From: CAYYFV01 sp965660075
GTDB lineage: Bacteria > Patescibacteriota > Gracilibacteria > UBA1369 > GCA-2718715
DNA: 29,386 nucleotides
Direction: 5' to 3'
Assembly: GCA_965660075.1 (NCBI GenBank)
Contig: CBFHYO010000017.1
Coordinates: 1 to 29,386 of the forward strand
The notes below the pieces were generated by a model. That model was not told where the DNA came from. It did not search any database and saw only the letters and a list, made by a program, of their open reading frames with translations. Made by a program: the position numbers and the translations under genes. This document shows, piece by piece, positions 15,370-23,022 of this stretch. Every line of letters starts with the position of its first letter. Positions within the stretch are counted from its first letter, which is position 1.

Positions 15370-17022
15370 ATGAAAGATTGTTTTTTGATTAAATTTGCCA
15401 CCTTGTACAGCTTGTTGTTTTTTACTATTTCGACTAGTTTTGCTGCTGTGCCAAAGTTTGTGCAGATTCAGCTTAAGGGCAATTTTATCACTGAGAATGT
15501 TTCTACGTTAAATTCTAGTGTGAACATATTGCAGTTCGAATTTGATTGTTTTAATTCCGATGTAGAAGTCGACGAAATGCGATTTAAAGCTTTTGGTGAC
15601 TATCTGCCGTTTTATTTTTCTGATTTTGAATTAATAAACCTAAATACCGATGAAGTATTAAGTTTAGGTGTGTTGTCTAATGGGCAAGTTGGTTTTACAG
15701 AAAATTTTGATTGTTTATCTAATAGTACTTTGCATTTGGTTATCAGCGGAAATTTGGATCATGAATATGTTGATCAGGATTTTAATTTTGGACTCAAGTT
15801 ATTATCTGCAGATAGTTTTGATTTAGTTGAATCTGTTTTAAAATATGCTGAATATCCTTTGAATGGTTCTCTGATTAATTTTGAATATATAGAACAAGAA
15901 ATTGTCCAGCCAGAAGAACAAGTAGAAGAAGTAGAGGAGCCAGGTCCAGTAGTAGATCCGTTAGCAGATATTATGACTAAAATGCAGGAGATACTTGATG
16001 TTCAGGCACAGGCACAGTTAGATGTGAATAATTTTTTTGTTGATTCTTTGGGTCGTATTCAAGAAAAAACAGAAGATTTGGAGTCTAGCTTGTCGACTCG
16101 TGATCAATTATTCGATGATCGTATTGCTGAACTTATGACAATTGTTGCTACTCAAGACAATACATTGGATGTTGAGGAATTATTAAATTTTGTTAAAGAA
16201 AACCAGGTTGATGGAATAGATGAGCGTGAATTAACTTCGATTGTAGTTTCGGAAGTAAATAAGTTACTGCCTAAAACTCAAGAGGTAGTATTGTTAAATG
16301 ACTCCACTTTGGATGTTAGTCGAGTTGAATCTGAAAAAATGGAGGAGGTGCTGTCGATGATTGCTGATGTAATGCAAACTCAAGCTGATATTCAAAATCA
16401 AATTAATCGTGCTCAACAAATCGAGCAAATGACTCAGGTTCCAAAACTCGGTCAGGTGAGTTATTTGGATTCTGTTTTTGATTTAGATAGTGTGTTTATA
16501 AATCCTTTTCATGATATTGATTCAAATTCCAATTTAGCTAGAGCTGCTTTTGAGCTTTATCGAAGGGGAGTTGTGAATGGTTATACAAATGGTTTTTTTC
16601 TGCCAGGTAAAAATATAAATCGTGCAGAAGCTCTTAAAATTCTTTTATCTCTGCGATATGGTGAAATTGGTTTATTGCCATTAGATGTTAGTTTTTCTGA
16701 TGTATCTGCAGATGATTGGTTTTATAAATATGTTGTTATGGCTTCGCATTTAGGTGTGGTTAGTGGTTTTGAAGACAATACTTTTAAACCTTTTATGGAA
16801 ATCACTTATCCTCAGTTTTTAAAAATGATGGTTGGCGTATTTAATCTTCCTACAGATTTGGATTCAGAGTTGATAGATTTGAATGATAATAAGTGGTTTG
16901 ATTCTTTTTTAGGGATTGTTGATCGTTATACACTTTTTGAACCGGATGAATTTAACGAATCTGGTTTACTTTCTCGTGGTAAAGTTGTTTCGATTTTGTA
17001 TCAATTTCTTAAAAACAGATAA
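15370..17022 (+). CDS. Secreted SLH-domain envelope protein with coiled coil
   Basis: 550 residues from the ATG at 15370. This start gives a standard signal peptide (MKDCFLIKFATLYSL, cleavage near SFA-AVPKF) and agrees with the promoter. Residues about 25-175 form a beta-rich Ig-like domain. An acidic linker (EEQVEEVEEPG) follows, then a long helical, probably coiled-coil region (about 200-365) rich in Gln, Asp and Glu. The C-terminus has S-layer homology domains: SLH1 from about 380 (FHDIDSNSNLARAA, GVVNGY, LPGKNINRAEAL), SLH2 from 442 (FSDVSADDWFYKYV, GVVSGFEDNTFKP) and a degenerate third at about 505-548. SLH domains bind secondary cell-wall polymers. The protein probably spans from wall to outside as an S-layer or spacer element. 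Confidence 0.9.
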   Translation: MKDCFLIKFATLYSLLFFTISTSFAAVPKFVQIQLKGNFITENVSTLNSSVNILQFEFDCFNSDVEVDEMRFKAFGDYLPFYFSDFELINLNTDEVLSLGVLSNGQVGFTENFDCLSNSTLHLVISGNLDHEYVDQDFNFGLKLLSADSFDLVESVLKYAEYPLNGSLINFEYIEQEIVQPEEQVEEVEEPGPVVDPLADIMTKMQEILDVQAQAQLDVNNFFVDSLGRIQEKTEDLESSLSTRDQLFDDRIAELMTIVATQDNTLDVEELLNFVKENQVDGIDERELTSIVVSEVNKLLPKTQEVVLLNDSTLDVSRVESEKMEEVLSMIADVMQTQADIQNQINRAQQIEQMTQVPKLGQVSYLDSVFDLDSVFINPFHDIDSNSNLARAAFELYRRGVVNGYTNGFFLPGKNINRAEALKILLSLRYGEIGLLPLDVSFSDVSADDWFYKYVVMASHLGVVSGFEDNTFKPFMEITYPQFLKMMVGVFNLPTDLDSELIDLNDNKWFDSFLGIVDRYTLFEPDEFNESGLLSRGKVVSILYQFLKNR

Positions 17023-17026
17023 TTAA

Positions 17027-17053
17027 AAAAACCGCATTTCTGCGGCTTTTTTG
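17027..17053. terminator. Bidirectional Rho-independent terminator
   Basis: AAAAAA, then the stem CCGCA/TGCGG with a short TTTC-type loop, then TTTTTT after a C. It lies between the convergent ends of the SLH gene (17022) and the minus-strand gene (17075), and serves both. Confidence 0.9.
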
Positions 17054-17074
17054 AAGGTGGGGCTTCTATGATTT

Positions 17075-17617
17075 TTAGTTACTAGTTGGCTGATTTGGTG
17101 CTTGGGTACCTGGCTGATTTTGAATTTGTTGTACCGTATTGTTGCTGCTAGTGCCTGAATTGTTTGGACTTGAACCAGATTGTGGACTTGCCTCGTTTGA
17201 GGTTGGTGTGTTTGGGTTTGCTTGTACCTCGGTTGGTTCTGGTGTTGCCACTGGAGTGTCTGCTGGTTCTTCAATTACAGTTTCTTCGACTTCTGGTGTA
17301 GCTGGTTGTTGTGGAGGGGCGATTGTAGGCGCTGGTGCTTGAGTAGGTTTAGTTACTGGAGCCGCTGCTGGAGCTGGAGTTGGAGCCGGTGCTTGTTGTG
17401 CAGGTTCTTGTGGTTGTTTTTGCGTTGTGTCTTCTGCGGGTTCTTGTGGTTGTTCTTCGTTTGTTTCTAGTTCTTGCGATTGTTCTATTTCTATTGAATC
17501 TTGTGGCTCGATTACTTCTATTGTTTGGGTGACTATTACGGCTGCTGTACCAGTGAGTACAGAGATTGTAAGTAAGAGGTTTTTCCAGTTACTAAGAAAT
17601 ATTTTAATTTTATCCAT
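17075..17617 (-). CDS. Membrane-anchored Pro/Thr/Gln-rich low-complexity protein
   Basis: 180 residues. A short cytoplasmic N-terminus and one hydrophobic segment (about 13-31, NLLLTISVLTGTAAVIV) are followed by about 145 residues of low-complexity sequence. That tail is Glu/Gln-rich first, then Pro/Ala-rich (PAPTPAPAAAP), then Asn/Ser/Thr-rich at the end. No folded domain is seen. Such a tail typically acts as a flexible spacer across the cell wall. It lies 30 bases after another small membrane-protein gene on the same strand, so the two are probably one operon. Its start codon is preceded by the TAAACCCC-N6 leader motif described separately. Family not recognised. Confidence 0.72.
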   Translation of the reverse strand: MDKIKIFLSNWKNLLLTISVLTGTAAVIVTQTIEVIEPQDSIEIEQSQELETNEEQPQEPAEDTTQKQPQEPAQQAPAPTPAPAAAPVTKPTQAPAPTIAPPQQPATPEVEETVIEEPADTPVATPEPTEVQANPNTPTSNEASPQSGSSPNNSGTSSNNTVQQIQNQPGTQAPNQPTSN

Positions 17618-17623
17618 TTATTT

Positions 17624-17631
17624 GGGGTTTA
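17624..17631 (-). promoter_or_regulatory. AACCCC leader motif, copy 1
   Basis: On the minus strand TAAACCCC ends exactly 6 bases before the ATG of the gene at 17617. It lies in the 30-base gap between two co-oriented genes, so it is inside the message. Confidence 0.45.
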
Positions 17632-17647
17632 CGTTGTGATTATTTTA

Positions 17648-17863
17648 TTATTTTTTTGTATTGAGTTCAATAACTTTCTGTTTGAGCTCTATGTTTTCGG
17701 ATAATGTGTCGAGGTGGTTTTGTTGCATTTCTACCAAATTACTTTGAGTGTTTTTAAGTTCATTTTGATAGCTGTTTACAAACGTTTGGCTTGTAAAAAA
17801 ACCAAGGCTCATACCAAAGATTAGTACTAGTATGATGCCGATAGTTGATTCTGCTTTTAACAT
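17648..17863 (-). CDS. Small membrane protein with coiled-coil tail
   Basis: 71 residues: one hydrophobic segment (about 8-28, IGIILVLIFGMSLGFF), then a Gln/Asn/Leu-rich helix with heptad-like spacing (about 32-69). The topology resembles FtsL/FtsB-type division proteins, but size and topology alone do not identify it and no specific motif is seen. It is first gene of a two-gene minus-strand unit, and diverges from the 538-residue protein at 17981. Its ATG is preceded by TTAACCCC-N6. Confidence 0.68.
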   Translation of the reverse strand: MLKAESTIGIILVLIFGMSLGFFTSQTFVNSYQNELKNTQSNLVEMQQNHLDTLSENIELKQKVIELNTKK

Positions 17864-17869
17864 GTGTTT

Positions 17870-17877
17870 GGGGTTAA
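17870..17877 (-). promoter_or_regulatory. AACCCC leader motif, copy 2
   Basis: On the minus strand TTAACCCC ends 6 bases before the ATG of the gene at 17863. It lies downstream of that gene's predicted promoter, so within the transcript. Confidence 0.45.
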
Positions 17878-17892
17878 ATGTTAAAACTTGAT

Positions 17893-17920
17893 ATTCTAAT
17901 TATTTTTGCCATGTATGCAA
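17893..17920 (-). promoter_or_regulatory. Promoter of the two-gene minus-strand unit
   Basis: On the minus strand: TTGCAT (complement of 17915-17920), 16-base spacer, TAGAAT (complement of 17893-17898). The predicted start near 17886 leaves a leader of about 22 bases that contains the AACCCC motif. Confidence 0.5.
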
Positions 17921-17930
17921 GTTAATGTAA

Positions 17931-17959
17931 TTGATAGAATCTTGTCTTTATGCTATGGT
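17931..17959 (+). promoter_or_regulatory. Promoter of the SH3-like protein gene
   Basis: TTGATA (17931-17936), 17-base spacer, TATGGT (17954-17959). The predicted start near 17966 leaves a leader of about 15 bases, consisting mostly of the TTAACCCC element. TATGCT at 17949-17954 is an alternative -10. Confidence 0.45.
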
Positions 17960-17966
17960 TTTTGTG

Positions 17967-17974
17967 TTAACCCC
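17967..17974 (+). promoter_or_regulatory. AACCCC leader motif, copy 3
   Basis: TTAACCCC ends exactly 6 bases before the ATG at 17981. The same element and spacing precede the two genes on the other strand. Confidence 0.45.
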
Positions 17975-17980
17975 TATTAA

Positions 17981-19597
17981 ATGTTTTGTGAAAATAGATT
18001 AGTATTCAGAGATTTTCCTCGATCAGATATTGAAAATTTACAAAGTTTATCTTCTAAGCCAATTGGAGTGGGAAGTTATTTGCGTTCTTTGATTGCTGAG
18101 ATTGATGAGAGTGTTAATTTTGATGATAGATCTGATCAGTTAGCTTATCTTTCTGATCATTTCAACCAGGAGTCGATGGATTATTTGCGTGGACTGGAAG
18201 ATTTGGAATTAGATTTAGAATGTGATGATTCTTATTTTAATAATTTGGCAAGGTTGTATTCCAAAGTGTTTGGAGATATTTATTTGAATTTTGAAAGCGG
18301 TTCGACTGTTTTTTTGAATCTTGAGACTTTAAATAACTTATCAGCTAGACGGAGCGTGTCTAACTTTGCTTCTGTTATGGCTTTTGATGAAAGAGGAAAA
18401 ATTATTAGAAGATTTAGTGAGGGGACTGTTTTTCAGAGCATGAGAGAGTTTAGAGTAACTAATATTGGAACTAACAAAGTGCTACTTGAAAAAGTTGTGT
18501 TGCCTGGTGGTGAAATGGGTTTTGTACCTATGTTTGCAATGGTTGATTTGGGTCTTGACTCTATAACTCTTGAGACTGCTTCGGCGGTATCTATCGATGC
18601 TGATTTTGATTTTTCTTCAATGTTGCACACTCAATTTAAAAGGAATTTTGGACAGCGAGTGGTTTCTCATAGAGGCCTGTCTTTGCATACAGCGTTAGGT
18701 GCTGGCTGGGTAGAAACTGTATCCGATATGAATGTTCGGTCTTTAGAGGGGGAGGTTTTGCAGCAAGTTGATTCGGGGACTCGTGTTGAGTACACTGGTG
18801 TTTCTCAAGTTTTTTTTGTAAACGGATTGCCTTTGGAGTTTTTAGAAGTTGAATATGATACAGTTGATGGAGTTGTAAAAGGATTTGTTTGTGGACTTGG
18901 TGTGAGCGCGGCAAAGTCTTTGGATTTGTTGCCTTTTATAGATACGCGATTTTCTTTAAAGGTCTCGGAGTATCCAAGTGATGAAGAAGTTTCTGATTTG
19001 CGAACTACCGGGTTAGATATAAAGCTTCCGGTTTCGTTAAGAAACGAAGGGATGGTTTTGGGTTATAGTAACAAATATAACGAGTATTTTTTGTATTCTA
19101 CTCGACACACTTTAAAAATTGCTGGTGAAACAATGAGATACTTGCGATATCGAAAAGATTATTTAGATGAAAACCATGATCGGGAGTTTGCGAGCTTTGT
19201 TCGTAAGCATGGTGATATTCGTGGTAAAAATGGTTTCGAATTTGAGTTTGAAAGTTTGGATGATTTGGTTCATGAAAATATTTTTGATTCAATGTGTTTA
19301 CGTACCATTAACGATTTAGCAAACGAGGTTAGTGGTGATATTAAGCACACGTTACTGGTGAGCTTGATAAATAATCATCATCTACGCTTTTTAGATGAAA
19401 ATGATCAGGTTGTTAATTCAATGGATTTATTAGAGGAGTTAAGAGAGTATGATTTGGTTTCTGTTGATAGGAGGAATTTAGATGATATGCTTTACATCAC
19501 TTTATTAAATACTGACAATACCGAACCAGAAGTTGATACTAATGCAGATATGCAGAGTGATATTACTAATCGTGAGTTGCGAGCTTTGATAGTTTAA
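17981..19597 (+). CDS. Uncharacterised protein with bacterial SH3-like segment(s)
   Basis: 538 residues with no signal peptide and no membrane segment, so apparently cytoplasmic. Around 240-310 there is a pattern typical of bacterial SH3 (SH3b) domains: DMNVRS (249-254), QQVDSGTRVEYTG, then a GVVKGFVCG strand. A weaker look-alike lies at about 135-190 (IIRRFSEGTVF to MGFVPMF). The N-terminal 100 residues are helical and acidic, and the C-terminal 150 are mixed with Asp/Glu-rich ends. SH3b domains usually bind peptides or cell-wall material; finding them without a secretion signal is odd. Non-classical export or an internal scaffold role are both possible. Family not recognised. The gene diverges from the two small membrane-protein genes and shares their leader motif. 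Confidence 0.7.
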   Translation: MFCENRLVFRDFPRSDIENLQSLSSKPIGVGSYLRSLIAEIDESVNFDDRSDQLAYLSDHFNQESMDYLRGLEDLELDLECDDSYFNNLARLYSKVFGDIYLNFESGSTVFLNLETLNNLSARRSVSNFASVMAFDERGKIIRRFSEGTVFQSMREFRVTNIGTNKVLLEKVVLPGGEMGFVPMFAMVDLGLDSITLETASAVSIDADFDFSSMLHTQFKRNFGQRVVSHRGLSLHTALGAGWVETVSDMNVRSLEGEVLQQVDSGTRVEYTGVSQVFFVNGLPLEFLEVEYDTVDGVVKGFVCGLGVSAAKSLDLLPFIDTRFSLKVSEYPSDEEVSDLRTTGLDIKLPVSLRNEGMVLGYSNKYNEYFLYSTRHTLKIAGETMRYLRYRKDYLDENHDREFASFVRKHGDIRGKNGFEFEFESLDDLVHENIFDSMCLRTINDLANEVSGDIKHTLLVSLINNHHLRFLDENDQVVNSMDLLEELREYDLVSVDRRNLDDMLYITLLNTDNTEPEVDTNADMQSDITNRELRALIV

Positions 19598-19649
19598 GTT
19601 TACATTTTTTGAAATGTTTGATAGTTTCCGGTAAATCTAATTCAAGTTT

Positions 19650-20189
19650 ATGAATTCAAAAAGAATTGCACCGGAAAATCTCTCTTTTGGAGATAGATTA
19701 GGAGAAGTTTTTAAAAATGTGAATATTCAACATAAGTATTTTAATTTTCTTGTTCTTCATGCCAGGGTTCGAGAGGGGGTTTTGCAAGCTTTAACATTTG
19801 ATGCTTTTTCACAAGATGCTACGTATTATGAAGTGACACTTGATTCTGTTGATCATTTTAATCCACAAATTAATCAGGCTGTATTTTCAACAGATATGTT
19901 TGCACCCAATGTGTTGGATGGTGAAGAAACCGGCACAATGCATTTAGACTATAATTCATTATTAGATTCTAACTTGTTAGATGAAAATTTGATTTTAGAT
20001 TCTAATTTTTACTTGCATCTTTTTGGTCGTCATTTAGATGTAAACCGCAGAGTGGATGTCAATAATAGTATTAAATTGCAAGTTACTGAGAAGTTTGAGT
20101 ATCCAGGGCAACCATTTGTTCGCCTAGAGACTACAAGTTATGGCAAGCGTGATTTGTGTATTACCGAGTCTCACTTTGTCAAAAGCTAA
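19650..20189 (+). CDS. Hypothetical protein
   Basis: 179 residues, soluble, with no signal or membrane segment. It appears mostly beta-stranded, with conserved-looking segments such as NLSFGDRLGEVF near the N-terminus and a Leu/Asp-rich middle (NSLLDSNLLDENLILDSN). No family is recognised. It lies 52 bases after the SH3-like protein gene on the same strand with no convincing terminator between them, and is followed directly by a terminator, so it probably shares the transcript. Confidence 0.68.
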   Translation: MNSKRIAPENLSFGDRLGEVFKNVNIQHKYFNFLVLHARVREGVLQALTFDAFSQDATYYEVTLDSVDHFNPQINQAVFSTDMFAPNVLDGEETGTMHLDYNSLLDSNLLDENLILDSNFYLHLFGRHLDVNRRVDVNNSIKLQVTEKFEYPGQPFVRLETTSYGKRDLCITESHFVKS

Positions 20190-20197
20190 ATCGTATA

Positions 20198-20228
20198 AAA
20201 AAACACCCAGTTAATAGGTGTTTTTTGT
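20198..20228. terminator. Bidirectional Rho-independent terminator
   Basis: AAAAAACACC and GGTGTTTTTT form a 10-bp stem, whose A and T arms supply the U-tract in both directions, around the loop CAGTTAATA. It sits between convergent genes ending at 20189 (+) and 20244 (-). Confidence 0.9.
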
Positions 20229-20243
20229 TTGTCTAGTCTGATT

Positions 20244-21266
20244 TTAAACGTTTAGTTTTGGTCGGAGTCTAGATTTGTAGACTGCGAGGTTGTCTGTTTT
20301 GGTTTTGTTTCGTCGGAGTTTTCTTTGTTCTTCTATTGGTAGTTTGGCAATGTCTTGGCAGCTTTTAGTGCAGCAGTTGTCGAGTTTAGCTTTACAATCT
20401 GTACATTGGATGAATAAAAGGTGACAGTCGTCGTTGGCACAGTTTGTGTGGTCGTCGCAAGGAGTTCCGCACTGGTGGCAATTTGAGAGAATATCGTCTG
20501 TGATTTTTTCTCCTAGACGTTCGTCGAATACAAAGTTTTTACCTTTGAATTTAATATCTAGTCCTTCTTTTTCGCACTGGTGTTTGTAGTCGATAATACC
20601 ACCGTGTAATTGGTTTACGTCTGTAAATCCTTTGTGTTTAAAGTATGCAGAGGCTTTTTCGCAGCGGATTCCACCTGTGCAGAAAAGTAGGATTTTTTCG
20701 CCTTTTTTATTTTCAACTTGTTTGATTGCTTCTGGTAAAACTTCGCGGAATGTGTCTCCATCGATAGTGATAGCGTTTTCAAAAGTTCCAACTTCGGCTT
20801 CGTAGTGGTTTCGCATGTCTATTACAATTGCGCCTTCGTCTATTGCTTGGTTGAATTGTTGTGCTGTTAAGTGTGTACCTACATTGCTTGTATCGAATGT
20901 GTTGTCGTTAAGTCCGTCGGCAAGAACTTTGTTTCGGATTTTGATTGTAAGTTTGTAGAAAGATTTCCCGTCGTCTTCGACAGCTATTTTGAATGGAATG
21001 TCTTTTGTTTCTGGCATTGAGTCTACAAGTTTTCGAAATGCATCTAGGTTTTGTGTAGGTACTGAAAATTGGGCGTTAATACCTTCTGTTGCTACATAAA
21101 TACGGCCAAGAACTCCGAGTTTACTATATTCGCTTTGTAGTTTTTCTTGGAAACTTTGTGGATCTTTTAAATTTACATATCTGTAGAAAGAAATGGTTGT
21201 TCTTGGTGTAGAATCTTCTTGGATGTTTTGTTTGAGCTCCTTGCGGCTTATGAATTTTCTAGTCAT
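20244..21266 (-). CDS. trhO: tRNA uridine-34 hydroxylase TrhO (rhodanese family, YceA)
   Basis: 340 residues, the usual length of the UPF0176/TrhO family, which makes 5-hydroxyuridine at position 34 of tRNAs using oxygen. The N-terminal ferredoxin-like domain carries the family motif GRIYVATEGINAQFS. The rhodanese domain has VIDMRNHYEAEVGTF and the catalytic loop LLFCTGGIRCEKA, with active-site Cys196. The C-terminal tail (from about 257) is rich in Cys (CHQCGTPC, CTDCKAK, CCTKSC), as in the long members of the family, and may bind zinc. The ATG at 21266 gives the expected N-terminus. The gene lies 36 bases downstream of the phosphatidyltransferase gene on the same strand; a TATATT box in that gap could give it its own promoter. 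Confidence 0.94.
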   Translation of the reverse strand: MTRKFISRKELKQNIQEDSTPRTTISFYRYVNLKDPQSFQEKLQSEYSKLGVLGRIYVATEGINAQFSVPTQNLDAFRKLVDSMPETKDIPFKIAVEDDGKSFYKLTIKIRNKVLADGLNDNTFDTSNVGTHLTAQQFNQAIDEGAIVIDMRNHYEAEVGTFENAITIDGDTFREVLPEAIKQVENKKGEKILLFCTGGIRCEKASAYFKHKGFTDVNQLHGGIIDYKHQCEKEGLDIKFKGKNFVFDERLGEKITDDILSNCHQCGTPCDDHTNCANDDCHLLFIQCTDCKAKLDNCCTKSCQDIAKLPIEEQRKLRRNKTKTDNLAVYKSRLRPKLNV

Positions 21267-21302
21267 TTTGCATGAATGATTAGTAATATATTTGTGCAGA
21301 TT

Positions 21303-21881
21303 TTAACGTGTTTTTTGTCTTTTGGCAAGTAAACCTGGGACTTGAATTATCATTGTTGCAATTGCAAGCAAAGTTAAATTGATTGCAAGGTGAGTTGAGA
21401 TAATTTCACTTAGGTTGAGAGCTTGGATTATTAGAATGCTAATTCTTGGTCGTAGGATTATTCCAGTTTCTTTTTTGTGTTTGTTTAAGGATATTTGTAG
21501 GTAGTTTTGGGTATGAACTAAAACTAAGTACGTGAACATTAAAGCCCAATGTGTGTTACTTAGAACCCACCAGTATATTGCTGCTGTTGTTACAAATATG
21601 TAGTCACTTAAAATGTCTAATTTTGCTCCTATTAGACTATAGCTGTTTTGTTTTTCTGCTAGAGCACCATCTAGTAAATCGCAAATTAGTTGTGTGCACA
21701 CTGCTGCGGTAAAGTGTCCAGATGCTAAAAGTACGAGACTAACAAATAATCCAAAAATTGTTATGTTGTTAGGTTTGATTTTCATTATATCGAGAATAGC
21801 TAGCGGTGCTTTTAAGAATTTAACTTTTAACTTTTTGAATTTTTTTTGTAATTTGGCTTCTTGGCTGGAGTAGATTTGCAT
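21303..21881 (-). CDS. CDP-alcohol phosphatidyltransferase family membrane protein
   Basis: 192 residues with several hydrophobic segments. It contains the catalytic signature of CDP-alcohol phosphotransferases, D-x2-DG-x2-A-x9-G-x3-D-x3-D, as Asp68, Asp71-Gly72, Ala75, Gly85, Asp89 and Asp93. These Asp residues bind the metal and CDP group. The residue after Ala is Glu76 where most members have Arg. The family includes PgsA, PssA and inositol-phosphate synthases; length and an N-terminal PNNITIFGL segment fit a PgsA-like enzyme, but the acceptor alcohol cannot be assigned. It would act in phospholipid head-group formation in the cytoplasmic membrane. It is first of two minus-strand genes, divergent from the membrane protein at 21922 across only 40 bases. 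Confidence 0.88.
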   Translation of the reverse strand: MQIYSSQEAKLQKKFKKLKVKFLKAPLAILDIMKIKPNNITIFGLFVSLVLLASGHFTAAVCTQLICDLLDGALAEKQNSYSLIGAKLDILSDYIFVTTAAIYWWVLSNTHWALMFTYLVLVHTQNYLQISLNKHKKETGIILRPRISILIIQALNLSEIISTHLAINLTLLAIATMIIQVPGLLAKRQKTR

Positions 21882-21893
21882 ATGTTTTCTTGT

Positions 21894-21899
21894 TATGCT
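21894..21899 (+). promoter_or_regulatory. Candidate extended -10 box
   Basis: TGT followed by TATGCT (21894-21899), 22 bases before the ATG at 21922. The divergent minus-strand gene starts at 21881, so its promoter must overlap this one. Confidence 0.4.
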
Positions 21900-21921
21900 G
21901 GTTTTAGTTTAACAAAAAAAT

Positions 21922-22440
21922 ATGAAGCATTTAAAGTTTTTCGTGAGTTTGGTTTTAATATTAATTGTTAGAATGTTGCCTTTGCCTGCAAATTTTGAAC
22001 CTATTACTGCTACAATCATGCCTTATTCTCGTCGAATGACTTTATGGGTGTCTATGTTATTAGCCGTGTTATCTATATTTTTGTATGATTTTATTTCTGG
22101 AAGTTTTGGGGTTTGGTCGGCTTTTACTGCTGGGAGTTATGCTTTGTTATGTTTGTTTTTTGCTTGGACTTTAAAGGACAAATCTAATAATCCAATGATG
22201 TATGTATTATGGGGTTGTGTTGGTACTGTTTTGTACGATGTTGTAACTGCCTTAGTGATTTCTAGTGCGATTTATGGTCAGGGTGTTGTTGAGGTGTTAA
22301 TTATGCAAGTGCCATTTACTATTAATCATTTGCTTTCGACTGTTGTTACTGGGTTTTTACTGTCTCCTGTGATTGATAGGTGGCTTGTAAGTGGTGAGAA
22401 AATAGTTTTTAGGTCTTTTGTTCGTAAATTACAGAGCTAG
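21922..22440 (+). CDS. Multi-span membrane protein resembling ECF S-components / DUF6580
   Basis: 172 residues with about five hydrophobic segments. The N-terminal RMLPLPANFEPITA motif is like the RLLPHPPNF start of the DUF6580 family. The C-terminal QVPFTINHLLSTVVTGFLLSP segment is like the last helices of substrate-binding (S) components of energy-coupling factor transporters. Charged loops (KDKSNN, SRRM) lie between the spans. S-components bind vitamins or metals and share an EcfAAT module, which is not in this window. The substrate is unknown and the family call rests on these two motifs. Confidence 0.65.
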   Translation: MKHLKFFVSLVLILIVRMLPLPANFEPITATIMPYSRRMTLWVSMLLAVLSIFLYDFISGSFGVWSAFTAGSYALLCLFFAWTLKDKSNNPMMYVLWGCVGTVLYDVVTALVISSAIYGQGVVEVLIMQVPFTINHLLSTVVTGFLLSPVIDRWLVSGEKIVFRSFVRKLQS

Positions 22441-22463
22441 ACTTTTTGGGTTTTTTATTTTAC

Positions 22464-22469
22464 TATAAG
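22464..22469 (+). promoter_or_regulatory. Candidate -10 box of the CYTH-murL-murD operon
   Basis: TATAAG, 19 bases before the ATG at 22489, predicting a leader of about 13 bases. The -35 is weak. Confidence 0.4.
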
Positions 22470-22488
22470 CGCAAATTTAATAGATGGT

Positions 22489-23022
22489 ATGCAAATTGAA
22501 TTTGAAGCTAAGGTTTTAGATGTTGATGCACAAGTTATTGGTGATAAATTGAAATCTTTAGGGGCTAAGTTTATTGGTAACAAAGACTCACGAAGATATG
22601 TTTATGATTTTACTCCTGTTAATCCAAATTCTTGGATTCGTTTGCGCGAAATGGGTAGTGAGTTGACTTTGACGATCAAAGAAATAGCTCACGATGGAAT
22701 CGATGGTACAAAGGAGCTCGAAGTTGTTGTGTCTGATTTTGATTCTATGCATGCAATTTTGCAAAAACTTGGTTACACACCACGTGCTTACCAAGAAAAC
22801 AAACGTGAAAGTTGGGAGTTGGACGGTGTACAAATAGAAATTGATAGTTGGCCTATGATTCCAGTGTATTTAGAGGTAGAAGGAAAAAATGAGGATTCTG
22901 TAAATGATGTTCTTAAGCGTTTAGATTTGGGAGATAAAATTATTACGTCCGAAAATACCACAAAAGTTTACGCTAGGTATGGTATAAATTTACACGAAAT
23001 TACAGATTTAAGATTTTCATAG
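22489..23022 (+). CDS. CYTH-domain protein (class IV adenylate cyclase / triphosphatase type)
   Basis: 177 residues. The defining CYTH motif ExExK is at the N-terminus as EFEAK (Glu4, Glu6, Lys8). Further tunnel residues fit: WIRLRE, LTIKE, TKELEVVV, and VYLEVEGKNEDS near the C-terminus. CYTH proteins hydrolyse or cyclise triphosphate substrates (CyaB-type cyclase, thiamine triphosphatase, inorganic triphosphatase) in a beta-tunnel with divalent metal. The length fits the CyaB-like group, but the substrate cannot be decided. Its TAG directly abuts the ATG of murL, so the three genes to 25670 are one operon. A link to peptidoglycan precursor metabolism is suggested only by this position. Confidence 0.9.
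   Translation: MQIEFEAKVLDVDAQVIGDKLKSLGAKFIGNKDSRRYVYDFTPVNPNSWIRLREMGSELTLTIKEIAHDGIDGTKELEVVVSDFDSMHAILQKLGYTPRAYQENKRESWELDGVQIEIDSWPMIPVYLEVEGKNEDSVNDVLKRLDLGDKIITSENTTKVYARYGINLHEITDLRFS

Noticed and set aside
17139..17639. Plus-strand ORFs opposite the Pro/Thr-rich membrane protein
   Set aside because: Cys/Trp/Ser-rich mirror of a low-complexity coding region; no promoter or initiation context.
19602..19617. Hairpin ACATTT/AAATGT after the SH3-like gene as a terminator
   Set aside because: Six A/T-rich pairs with no following T-run; the next gene on the same strand starts 33 bases later and a strong terminator follows that one.
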